Positions 40,237-47,506 of a stretch of 64,000 nucleotides of DNA are shown here, one piece after another. The stretch is from positions 6,244,444 through 6,308,443 of the forward strand of contig OY762289.1 of the NCBI GenBank assembly GCA_963665495.1. Reading direction: 5' to 3'. The notes beneath the pieces were generated by a model. The model searched no databases and had not been told where the DNA came from. It saw only the letters and a program-made list of their open reading frames with translations. Every line of letters starts with the position of its first letter. The stretch's first letter is position 1. This DNA is from G963665495 sp963665495 (GTDB lineage Bacteria; Desulfobacterota; Desulfovibrionia; Desulfovibrionales; Desulfovibrionaceae). A program made the position numbers and the translations under genes.

Positions 40237-40297
40237 AAAGCAGAGGATGCAGATATCAGGTGTTGTTGTCTGGGGTAATGCCTGGAATTTCGGGGGA

Positions 40298-41713
40298 TTA
40301 TTTGAAATCCTGCTTGTGGATGCCGTATTTTGTCAGCAGCTTGTGGAGCTGGCGCGGGGTCAGGCCCGCGTGATCTGCGGATTTATTGATTTTGCCTTTG
40401 AAGTCGCTGAGCAGTTGGACCAGATAGTGGCGCTCGGCTTCTTCTTTGGCCTGGTTGCGAAATTCCTTGAGCGTGACGCTCATGTCCAGGGTGATGTTGG
40501 CCACAGGGGTTTCGCAGCGGATGATTTCTTCCGGAAACACTTCAGTCTGCAGCGTATCGGAAGTTTCCAGGATAAAGGCGCGTTCGATGACGTTTTCCAG
40601 TTCCCGGACATTGCCGGGCCAGCTATAGCAGCGCAGCGCGTCGAGGACTGCGGGAGATGCCTTGGTGATGGTTTTATGGTGCTCGCGATTGAATTTTTCA
40701 AGAAAGGAACTGACCAGAATGGAGATGTCTTCTTTTCGTTCGCGCAGGGGGGGGATGTAAATGGGAAAAACATTGAGCCGGTAAAACAGGTCTTCCCGGA
40801 AATGGCCTTCCGCAACCATTTGTTTCAGATCCATATTTGTGGCGGCAATGACGCGCGCGCCCGCTTTGATTTCCGCTTCTCCACCCACGCGTTGAAAGGT
40901 TTTCTCCTGCAGCACCTGGAGCAGCTTGACTTGCGCCGCAGCGGAGATGGTGCCGATTTCATCCAGAAAGATGGTGCCGCCGTAGGCCAGCTCGAACTTG
41001 CCGAGTTTGCGCTTGTAAGCGTTGGTAAAAGCACCTTTTTCGTGGCCGAAGAGTTCGCTCTCGACCAGAGTGTCCGGAATGGCCCCGCAGTGGACGTGAA
41101 TAAAGGGTTTATCCGTGCGGATGCTGTGGTCATGGATGAGTTTGGCGATGACGCTTTTGCCCGTACCGGATTCTCCGGTGAGCAGTACGAGGGTGGACGT
41201 GGGCGCTACCGCTTTGGCCTTGTCCAGGACGTTGTGCATCATGACGCTGTTTGTCCGGGTTATGCCTGACGGATCCTGGTTCCAGAAGCTGTCCTGAAAA
41301 TGGTCGATGACCGCTTCGAAGCGGATTTGTTCCGAGAGCGATTTGAGAACGAACCGGACTTCTTCTTCTACGATCGGGTAGCTCAGGTAGTTGTCCGCGC
41401 CGTGTTGTACGGCTTCTACGGACTGGCGGATGTTTTCGTGCGCCGCCATGACCACCAGGGCGGCGTTGGGACGGCGATGTTTTATGGTGGTGATCACCTC
41501 GACGGGAGAGTGCAGCTTGTATTGGTGCATGACGGCCGCAAGAAATTCCATATCCAGAAAAAGCGTATCGCAGCCCGGTTCTTCCAATGCGGTACTCAGC
41601 TCTTCCGGCCTGGTCAGGGCCCGTACGGAGGAGCTCCCCGAAAAACATTGCTTCAGGGTTTCTATGGCTTGCAAATTGGCTGTTGCGGCGAGGACGCAAC
41701 GGATTGGTTTCAT
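40298..41713 (-). CDS. Sigma-54 activator with degenerate receiver domain
   Basis: A 471-residue NtrC-type protein. Residues 1-125 resemble a receiver domain and keep an aspartate at position 54 (LFLD), but the acidic pair near the N-terminus is missing (LAATAN) and the conserved Lys is Tyr (SYP, residues 111-113). It is thus probably not phosphorylated in the normal way. The AAA+ domain has Walker A GESGTGKS (180-187) and Walker B GGTIFLDEIG. The sigma-54 contact loop reads GAFTNA (227-232) in place of GAFTGA. A Fis-type helix-turn-helix ends the protein (GLTPRQLHKLLTKYG). It is encoded just upstream of, and in the same direction as, the aminomutase operon, whose promoter looks sigma-54 dependent. 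Confidence 0.92.
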   Translation of the reverse strand: MKPIRCVLAATANLQAIETLKQCFSGSSSVRALTRPEELSTALEEPGCDTLFLDMEFLAAVMHQYKLHSPVEVITTIKHRRPNAALVVMAAHENIRQSVEAVQHGADNYLSYPIVEEEVRFVLKSLSEQIRFEAVIDHFQDSFWNQDPSGITRTNSVMMHNVLDKAKAVAPTSTLVLLTGESGTGKSVIAKLIHDHSIRTDKPFIHVHCGAIPDTLVESELFGHEKGAFTNAYKRKLGKFELAYGGTIFLDEIGTISAAAQVKLLQVLQEKTFQRVGGEAEIKAGARVIAATNMDLKQMVAEGHFREDLFYRLNVFPIYIPPLRERKEDISILVSSFLEKFNREHHKTITKASPAVLDALRCYSWPGNVRELENVIERAFILETSDTLQTEVFPEEIIRCETPVANITLDMSVTLKEFRNQAKEEAERHYLVQLLSDFKGKINKSADHAGLTPRQLHKLLTKYGIHKQDFK

Positions 41714-42051
41714 GTGAGACTCCGAAACAGGGTCGTTGGAAATACCGGGATATCACGTCGAACGGAGGTCTTGTAATCCAATGCCGGCCCGTTCGCCAAG
41801 CACAAATTGGCAGGAGTCCAGAGGGCGTAGGAGTATTTTTTTGCTTATTGCACAAGTCCTTCCGGAGAAGCAATGGGAAATCGGAACAAAGCGGAGAGTT
41901 TTGGCTGAATAGCGGAACTCAGGATTCCGAAATAGTTCTAGAGACTAAGAATGTATCCGCAGGGATCAGGCATACTAGTATTGGTATAAAAAATGCTTCA
42001 TATTTTTTGGAAGAGTATAGTATAGTTTTTATACAATTTAAGGAGAAAATG

Positions 42052-42270
42052 ATGAAAAAGTCTTTGTTGGCATCAATTTTTTGTGCAGCGGCCATTTTTA
42101 CGATGCTTGGCTTTGCATCGATTGCCGCTGCGGACGAAGTGGATGATTGTAAAGCAGATTGTGCGGCGCAGCATGAAGAGTGTATACAGCAATGTGGAGA
42201 CGACAGTGATTGCGCTTTACAGTGCAAAGAAAATCAAAGCGACTGTGAAAGCTCATGTCAGACTTCTTGA
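42052..42270 (+). CDS. Secreted eight-cysteine miniprotein, copy 3
   Basis: A 72-residue paralogue of the two proteins encoded at 22986-24009, here alone 18 kb away. A signal sequence (MKKSLLASIFC... to about AAA, residue 27) is followed by eight cysteines at 33, 37, 44, 48, 54, 58, 65 and 69, with exactly the same spacing as the other copies. The linkers are more acidic and less basic (CGDDSDC, CKENQSDC). Of two ATGs three bases apart I chose 42052, six bases behind AAGGAG. A strong terminator follows. The 330 bases upstream (41714-42051) hold no other gene; GTATA/TATAC repeats at about 42019-42033 may be part of its control region. Confidence 0.85.
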   Translation: MKKSLLASIFCAAAIFTMLGFASIAAADEVDDCKADCAAQHEECIQQCGDDSDCALQCKENQSDCESSCQTS

Positions 42271-42331
42271 TGCAATTTTTTTTATTTGAATTATAATATT
42301 TTTCCAACATCTGCATTATGATATTCATCTT

Positions 42332-42368
42332 AAGGAGGAAGCGTTCTGCTTCCTCCTTGATTTTTTTT
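42332..42368 (+). terminator. Terminator after the third Cys-rich gene
   Basis: A perfect 11-bp stem AAGGAGGAAGC/GCTTCCTCCTT with a five-base loop, then GA and eight T. The following 190 bases to the aldolase gene contain nothing I can name. Confidence 0.92.
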
Positions 42369-42555
42369 ATTCCTCGATAAGAAAAAACATTTCAAATTCT
42401 TTTCCAGATTCAGAAATAGAAGATACTCCCTGTCATGCCATTCGTATTGAGTGAGTTGTGCACAGGCCATGGAGGACCCGGTTCCACTTGATCCTGCGTA
42501 CCGAACAGGATATGGCTGAACATTCTCAATTCCTATGCCGAGTTCAGGAGCAGTA

Positions 42556-43755
42556 ATGCTATCATTGATAAGCAAGTACGCGAAAAAATTGGTGGATGCG
42601 GGTCTTGCCGCCCCTCATAACCTGCTGGTCGGAGGGATGGATGCGGAAATCCTCTGGAACCGCCAGGCTCCCGAATGCGAGTCTTTGCTGGAGCTGATGC
42701 AGAGTCTGGGGTACAATTCGCTGGTGTATGCCAACCCTGCCGCTCCCTATGGCGACATTTTGAATTATCTCGCCAAACATTCCACCGGTTTTATATGTCC
42801 GCAGGATTGCGAAACCAGAACATTTCTGCACGACCTTCCCGTGATACGGCAGATGTCGCCCGAGGCCCTGATACCCGCGCTGAAGGCGCGTAAAGGCGTC
42901 ATTGTCGCCCCGGACGGCGGACGTCCGGCCATTCTCACGTATGGAACCGTGAGCCCCGAACAGGCGTTCGTGACTTTTTGTTCCATCTGTTTTGCCTGTT
43001 TCGTTAAATTTTTCAGCGATTATCTCAATGCGCATAAAAGCGGTCTGGTGGATCCCGACATGCGCCGGGCCATGGAGATGGTCGCCGCCAAGTTGCCCGC
43101 CATGCCGCAACAACCGCCAAAGTTGCGCAAGGGGCCTTTTCTGACCCGTGAGGATGTTTACGCGGCCATGCACGAGGCCGGACGGGCAACGGTGTCCTAT
43201 GGTCTGGTGGATTCGTATTTCGGCAACATCTCCTGCCTGTATGACGGTACGTTGTACATTAGCCAGTCCGGAAGTTCCCTGGACGAACTCGAAGGGTATG
43301 TTGACCCGGTTCCCATGGACGGATCCTCCTGTGCCGGACTGACTGCCTCGAGCGAACTCTCCGCACACATGGAAGCGTACAGACGCAGTGGGCACAAGCT
43401 CATTTTACACGGCCATCCGCGGTTTACCGTGATCCTGTCCATGGATTGCTCTTTGACGGATTGCGATTTGCGCGGCGAGTGCCACATCAAATGCGCGCAT
43501 AAGCGTGACGTTCTGGGAGTGCCGGTGGTTCCCGGCGAGGTGGGGACGGGGCAATACGGATTGTGCAACACGCTTCCACCCGCTCTTGAGGAACACAGTG
43601 CCGCCATCGTCTATGGACACGGACTGTTCGCCATGGCCGACACGGATTATAATCAGGCCTTTGCACAGCTGCTGGGCATGGAACTCGCCTGCTGCAAAGA
43701 ATATTTTACCCGGATCGGTCTGCCTTTTTCCTACCCCGTACGTACGGAAGCGTAG
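42556..43755 (+). CDS. Class II aldolase/adducin-domain protein with N-terminal extension
   Basis: A 399-residue protein. The C-terminal 200 residues are a class II aldolase domain as in L-fuculose-phosphate aldolase: substrate loop YFGNISCLYDGTLYISQSG, zinc ligands in the HGHP motif, and a late YGHGLFA. The first 185 residues form a separate domain that I do not recognise, with CPQDC and a hydrophobic Cys-containing helix (FCSICFACFVKFF). A Cys cluster, CSLTDCDLRGECHIKC, sits between the HGHP and YGHG motifs and could bind metal. I chose the ATG at 42556, seven bases behind AGGAG. No sugar-kinase or isomerase neighbours, so the substrate is open. Confidence 0.82.
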   Translation: MLSLISKYAKKLVDAGLAAPHNLLVGGMDAEILWNRQAPECESLLELMQSLGYNSLVYANPAAPYGDILNYLAKHSTGFICPQDCETRTFLHDLPVIRQMSPEALIPALKARKGVIVAPDGGRPAILTYGTVSPEQAFVTFCSICFACFVKFFSDYLNAHKSGLVDPDMRRAMEMVAAKLPAMPQQPPKLRKGPFLTREDVYAAMHEAGRATVSYGLVDSYFGNISCLYDGTLYISQSGSSLDELEGYVDPVPMDGSSCAGLTASSELSAHMEAYRRSGHKLILHGHPRFTVILSMDCSLTDCDLRGECHIKCAHKRDVLGVPVVPGEVGTGQYGLCNTLPPALEEHSAAIVYGHGLFAMADTDYNQAFAQLLGMELACCKEYFTRIGLPFSYPVRTEA

Positions 43756-44004
43756 CAAAGAGAAAGCTTGCTCTCTTTTATCCGGCGTTTTACAAGTTCC
43801 TCCAGGAAACGATTGTTGCTACAGTCCTTTCATGGTATTCCTCGGAACAAAACAGTGTTCCATTTTCCACGCGGAGTCCCAAGGAAAGCCATGCCACCGG
43901 CCGGGCCGCGGCGTCTTTCCGTTTCCAGTAATTTTTTGCCGTACTACCGTGATCATTGAAAACTCAATGCGCACCATACGACATGATCAACCGGAGGGTA
44001 ATCT

Positions 44005-44754
44005 ATGAGCTTTAAGAATATCAGCAAAATAGGGGCAATGTGTCTTTTGGCTGCTTTGCTGCTGGGCCTGTGGTCCTGCGCGCCCACGCAGCCCCTGCCT
44101 CAGCCCAGAAGGGTAGTGGATCCGTCAACCTCGCGTCACGGGGTGCATACTCCCCGCTGGGATATTGCGGCCGTATCCTATGGATATTACGGCCAGGGCA
44201 TCAATTACGACGAAGCCGGTCTTGATCCTGTGCTGCTGGCTTTCAAAAACAAAAGCAACCAGACTCCTCAGATATTTCTCGAAGAAGTTCGCGGCGTAGG
44301 CAATGGCGGCGAGTATCTCGTATATTCGCCGGATGAGGCCGCGCGCCGGGTCTATGCTTCTGAGAGTTTTTCGACGCGGGCCGGAACCATTGGCAAGAAT
44401 TCCGCCATCGGAGCAGCCGCAGGCGCCGGACTCGGCGCGTTGATCGGATTGCTCACCGGCGGCGGGGATATGATCTGGAAGGGCGCCTTGATCGGTACGG
44501 CCGCAGGCGGCGTCACCGGCGCAGCCGCCAGCGCCCCCCATGCCGAAGGGGATTTGAAGAACGTCGTGCTCCAGGAAATGCGCCAGTATGCCTGGCAGCA
44601 GGACCCCCTGCCTCCCCAATATACGCGTACCGGCTATCTCTATTTTCCCAATGTCGGCGTTTACTCGGTAAAGGTGACCGTGCGTACGGACAAGGACATC
44701 TCCACCTATGAGGTTCCTGTGGACATGCCGCCCGCCGGCCAACCCGCGTATTAA
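44005..44754 (+). CDS. Lipoprotein with glycine-zipper segment
   Basis: A 249-residue envelope protein. The signal peptide ends in a lipobox (LWSC), so the Cys near residue 25 should be lipidated. A central glycine-zipper-like stretch (SAIGAAAGAGLGALIGLLTGGGDMIWKGALIGTAAGG) could insert in or span a membrane. The C-terminal part is beta-rich (YLYFPNVGVYSVKVTV) and ends in a Pro-rich tail. Function unknown; similar proteins are often annotated as glycine-zipper 2TM lipoproteins. An AACCGGAGGG site lies upstream. The 250-base gap before it shows only a weak AAAGAGA/TCTCTTT hairpin behind the aldolase stop. Confidence 0.8.
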   Translation: MSFKNISKIGAMCLLAALLLGLWSCAPTQPLPQPRRVVDPSTSRHGVHTPRWDIAAVSYGYYGQGINYDEAGLDPVLLAFKNKSNQTPQIFLEEVRGVGNGGEYLVYSPDEAARRVYASESFSTRAGTIGKNSAIGAAAGAGLGALIGLLTGGGDMIWKGALIGTAAGGVTGAAASAPHAEGDLKNVVLQEMRQYAWQQDPLPPQYTRTGYLYFPNVGVYSVKVTVRTDKDISTYEVPVDMPPAGQPAY

Positions 44755-44795
44755 GCCAAGCGGCAGCGGTTGTTACTTCAAAAAGGAAAGCAGAA

Positions 44796-44966
44796 ATGAT
44801 TTTAATGGTACGGTCATGCAAAGACTGCCCCTTTTGCGTGGACAGGGACGGTCGGCGTTTTTGCAATGTTTCCACGCCCAAACAGCGTGAGATACTCCTT
44901 GAAGAAGACAGGCCGAATTTTTGCAAATTGCGGCGCGAATCCGTCATCGTCAAGGAAGCTGGTTAA
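44796..44966 (+). CDS. Small cytoplasmic cysteine-rich protein
   Basis: A 56-residue protein starting MILMVRSCKDCPFC, with cysteines at about 8, 11, 14, 23 and 44 and no signal peptide. A CXXCXXC opening plus a later FC pair suggests a zinc or iron-sulfur site. An AAAGGAAAG ribosome binding site precedes the ATG by about six bases. It lies between the lipoprotein and the YkgJ-like gene, on the same strand. I do not recognise a named family, but the ordered codons and good start support a real gene. Confidence 0.65.
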   Translation: MILMVRSCKDCPFCVDRDGRRFCNVSTPKQREILLEEDRPNFCKLRRESVIVKEAG

Positions 44967-45070
44967 CAACGTACGCACCAGGATAAAGTCAACGATGCGG
45001 TCGGCGGCGGGGTTCGCCGGCCGCATTTTGCATTAGAGCGTTTTTATTAACAGATCGAAGTGGGGTACCT

Positions 45071-45847
45071 ATGTCCGAGCATGAAGCTACGCGGGATTTT
45101 TTGCAAAGCCTGCCGGAGGTGGATCCGGCTGTCCCGTTTTCTTTTGCCTGTCATCCGGATGTCGGATGCTTCAACGCCTGCTGCGGCGACTTGAATCTGC
45201 TGCTGAGTCCGTACGACGTACTGCGTCTGTGCCGCGGACTGAATATGTCCAGCGCGGATGTATTGACCACACACTGCCAGGTGGGCTTGTATCCGGATAC
45301 GGGCTTTCCCGCCGTCCACCTGCGGATGGAAGACAACGAATACCAGAATTGTCCGTTTGTCACCGAGGCCGGTTGCAGCATCTATGACAACAGACCAGCC
45401 GCCTGCCGCACGTATCCGGTGGGCAGAGTGGTGCGTACGGAACCGAGCGGAGGGCTGCGGGTGCAGTACTATCTGGTGCAGGAAGCCCATTGCCAGGGCT
45501 TCAAGGAACCCAAATCCTGGCTGCTGAAGGACTGGATCGCCGATCAGGGACTGCAGGACTATTTTATCGCCAGCGACAGGTATTCGCTGCTTCTGGCCAG
45601 GCAAAAGGCCATGGGCAACAGCGTGCCGCATAATCAGGCCGGGCTGCTGGTCCTGGCCCTGTATCAGCAGGATAAATTTTTGGAATTCATCGAGAATACG
45701 GGGCTGCTGTCCAGACTGGATTTGGAGCCGAAACGCGAGGAAGCTGTTCTGGCCGATGAGGAGGCGCGTCTGGATTTTGCCCTGGACTGGCTGGAACTTG
45801 TTCTGTTCGGAGATTCCGCGGCGGTCGGTCTCAAGAAAAAAGAGTGA
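45071..45847 (+). CDS. YkgJ-family cysteine cluster protein
   Basis: A 258-residue protein of the YkgJ/UPF0153 group, thought to bind zinc or an iron-sulfur cluster. The N-terminal third has CHPDVGCFNACCGDLN, then C residues in NCPFVTEAGCSIYDNRPAACRTYPVG, the typical arrangement for the family (CXXCCXX, then GCXIYXXRPXXCRXYP). The remaining 130 residues are helical. It sits eight bases ahead of rfaE2, so both are likely one transcript. The family is proposed to act in post-translational or metal chemistry; no reaction is established. Confidence 0.85.
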   Translation: MSEHEATRDFLQSLPEVDPAVPFSFACHPDVGCFNACCGDLNLLLSPYDVLRLCRGLNMSSADVLTTHCQVGLYPDTGFPAVHLRMEDNEYQNCPFVTEAGCSIYDNRPAACRTYPVGRVVRTEPSGGLRVQYYLVQEAHCQGFKEPKSWLLKDWIADQGLQDYFIASDRYSLLLARQKAMGNSVPHNQAGLLVLALYQQDKFLEFIENTGLLSRLDLEPKREEAVLADEEARLDFALDWLELVLFGDSAAVGLKKKE

Positions 45848-45855
45848 GGTGAGGC

Positions 45856-46356
45856 ATGCCGGAACAGGAGCTGAAGCATCCCAAGATAATGGGCCTGCCT
45901 GAATTGGTGGAGCGGTTGGGATCCGAGCGGAAAGGACGGACCGTCGTGTTTACCAACGGCTGTTACGACGTTCTGCATCCCGGCCATGTCGATCTGCTGG
46001 CCCGTTCGCGCGCCTTGGGAGACATCCTTGTGCTCGGACTCAACAGCGACGCGTCGGTACGGCGCCTGCATAAAGGGCAGGGGCGTCCGGTGAATACGGC
46101 CGGCGATCGTGCTTACGTCCTCGCTCATCTGGAATCCATTGATTATATAGTTTTTTTTGATGAAGATACGCCGCTGGCCCTGATCCAGGCCATTGTCCCG
46201 GATGTGCTGGTAAAAGGCGGAGACTGGACTCCGGACCGCATTGTCGGCCGCGACGTTGTCGAAAACTCGGGCGGACAGGTGCTCAGTCTGAGCCTGCTGC
46301 CGGGTTATTCCACCACAGGGTTGCTGGAGCGGATTCACGCGCAGGATATTCGTTGA
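45856..46356 (+). CDS. rfaE2: D-glycero-beta-D-manno-heptose 1-phosphate adenylyltransferase
   Basis: A 166-residue nucleotidyltransferase that makes ADP-heptose for the lipopolysaccharide core. It matches the C-terminal half of E. coli HldE: VFTNGCYDVLHPGHVDLL with the HXGH motif, then GLNSDASVRRLHKGQGRPVN and VDYIVFFDEDTP-type segment (here IDYIVFFDEDTP), VLVKGGDW and a final STTGLLERI. The kinase half must be a separate gene elsewhere, as is usual when RfaE is split. It follows the YkgJ-like gene by eight bases. The GT9 gene at 1.2 kb may use its product. Confidence 0.93.
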   Translation: MPEQELKHPKIMGLPELVERLGSERKGRTVVFTNGCYDVLHPGHVDLLARSRALGDILVLGLNSDASVRRLHKGQGRPVNTAGDRAYVLAHLESIDYIVFFDEDTPLALIQAIVPDVLVKGGDWTPDRIVGRDVVENSGGQVLSLSLLPGYSTTGLLERIHAQDIR

Positions 46357-46377
46357 CCCCCCGCTGTTTTCTACTCA

Positions 46378-46406
46378 TTGACCTTTTTAGAGTACAGGGG
46401 TAGATA
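46378..46406 (+). promoter_or_regulatory. Sigma-70 promoter of cytochrome c3
   Basis: TTGACC (46378-46383), 17 bases, then TAGATA (46401-46406). The start codon is 44 bases beyond the -10, with GGAGGAAA at 46437-46444 as ribosome binding site. Confidence 0.7.
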
Positions 46407-46450
46407 ATGAGAATCCGTTCATTTCAGTAACTTCATTGGAGGAAAGCATC

Positions 46451-46861
46451 ATGCGTAAGGTGTTCTTGCTTGCGTTCTTGTGCGCGATTGCGGTGTGTGT
46501 CTCTGTCGGAAGTGTGTTAGCCGCTGATGCGCCCAGCCAGCCCATTGAGTTGAAGTATTTTCCCAAGCTTCAGGTACAATTCCCTCATGCGCCCCATGCG
46601 GCCCATAATGTGGAATGCCAGAAGTGTCACCACAAATGGGACGGCCAGGGCGAGGTAAAAGCCTGTGGTTCGGCCGGATGCCATGATGTGTATGACAAGA
46701 AAGACAAGACGGAAAAATCCCTCTACAACGCAATCCACGGCAAAAGCGAAAATCCAATTTCCTGCCTGAGCTGCCATAAGATGCAGGTCGAAAATAAGAA
46801 AGGCGACAAGGATTTCAAAAAGAAGATGACCGGCTGCAAAGGTTCGGCCTGCCATCCGTAA
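46451..46861 (+). CDS. Periplasmic tetraheme cytochrome c3
   Basis: A 136-residue class III cytochrome c. A signal peptide is cleaved probably near residue 25 (VLA-ADAP). Four heme sites are seen: C56-X2-C59-H60, C72-X4-C77-H78, C105-X2-C108-H109 and C129-X4-C134-H135, the alternating CXXCH/CX4CH pattern of type I cytochrome c3. The early histidines in FPHAPHAAH are the usual sixth ligands. In sulfate reducers it carries electrons from periplasmic hydrogenases and formate dehydrogenases to membrane complexes. It has its own promoter and a strong terminator, so it is monocistronic. Best single marker of the organism's lifestyle in this window. Confidence 0.97.
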   Translation: MRKVFLLAFLCAIAVCVSVGSVLAADAPSQPIELKYFPKLQVQFPHAPHAAHNVECQKCHHKWDGQGEVKACGSAGCHDVYDKKDKTEKSLYNAIHGKSENPISCLSCHKMQVENKKGDKDFKKKMTGCKGSACHP

Positions 46862-46887
46862 GAAGCATTAGTCTGTTACGCATAACG

Positions 46888-46922
46888 AACGCCCCGGAGC
46901 AGATGTTCCGGGGCGTTTTTTT
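46888..46922 (+). terminator. Terminator after cytochrome c3
   Basis: A perfect 11-bp stem AACGCCCCGGA/TCCGGGGCGTT with an 8-base loop, followed by T to 46922. Confidence 0.95.
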
Positions 46923-46979
46923 GTGGGAAAGCTTGAACGCCGGGAAGGTGGTGCAAAAACCGTCCATGCCGGTGTGCGG

Positions 46980-47492
46980 TTACATGTGCTGGCCGCGTTG
47001 TCGGAAGATGCGTACGGGATTCCAGCCTGTCCGGCGTTGCATCCAAAGCACCACCGCCAGAACAATGCAAGTGAATTCCAGGCAGAATTGCAGGTTGGCC
47101 CAGCGCCATTTGTTGTAAAAATGAAGCCAGTAATAGATCATTTCCCAAAAACCGAATTTTTCTTCCAGGGGTAACGGGCCTAAAAAGGGCCAGAAAAAAA
47201 TTCTGCTGTCCAGGAAATCGGCTGCCAGATGGCTGAGCCAGAGAATCGCTCCCGCCAGGAACATTTTGCTGCTGATGATTTTGCGCCTGCAAAGCAGCCA
47301 TCCCACCGTCAGCACTACAAGATAAACAATCAGCGTATGGCCGAGACCGCGTCCGTTGAGACCGAAAAACAGGCGCATGGGCTTATCTGCCAGGTCCGGT
47401 CCGAATGCGGCCATGGCCAGAAAATAAAAATTGATATCTTTGAACAGGGTGTCCCTGCCGATGCTGGCCAGGGCCAGATGTCCGAACGTCAT
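46980..47492 (-). CDS. Membrane-bound metal-dependent hydrolase-like protein
   Basis: A 170-residue inner-membrane protein with four hydrophobic segments. Conserved-looking histidines and acids lie in FGHLALASIG, FGPDLADKP, GRGLGHTLIVYLV and LSHLAADFLDSR, a pattern of the DUF457/YdjM-like membrane hydrolases. The N-terminal TFGHLALASI replaces the usual THxxxG. The C-terminus is basic. Its ATG is 14 bases behind the rimO stop, so it is likely co-transcribed with rimO. Enzymatic role unproven in the family. Confidence 0.7.
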   Translation of the reverse strand: MTFGHLALASIGRDTLFKDINFYFLAMAAFGPDLADKPMRLFFGLNGRGLGHTLIVYLVVLTVGWLLCRRKIISSKMFLAGAILWLSHLAADFLDSRIFFWPFLGPLPLEEKFGFWEMIYYWLHFYNKWRWANLQFCLEFTCIVLAVVLWMQRRTGWNPVRIFRQRGQHM

Positions 47493-47506
47493 AAAATCTC
47501 CTGTTT

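Noticed and set aside
42330..42575. An 81-codon minus-strand frame
   Set aside because: It begins inside the aldolase gene and ends in the terminator of the third Cys-rich gene; the composition is not protein-like.
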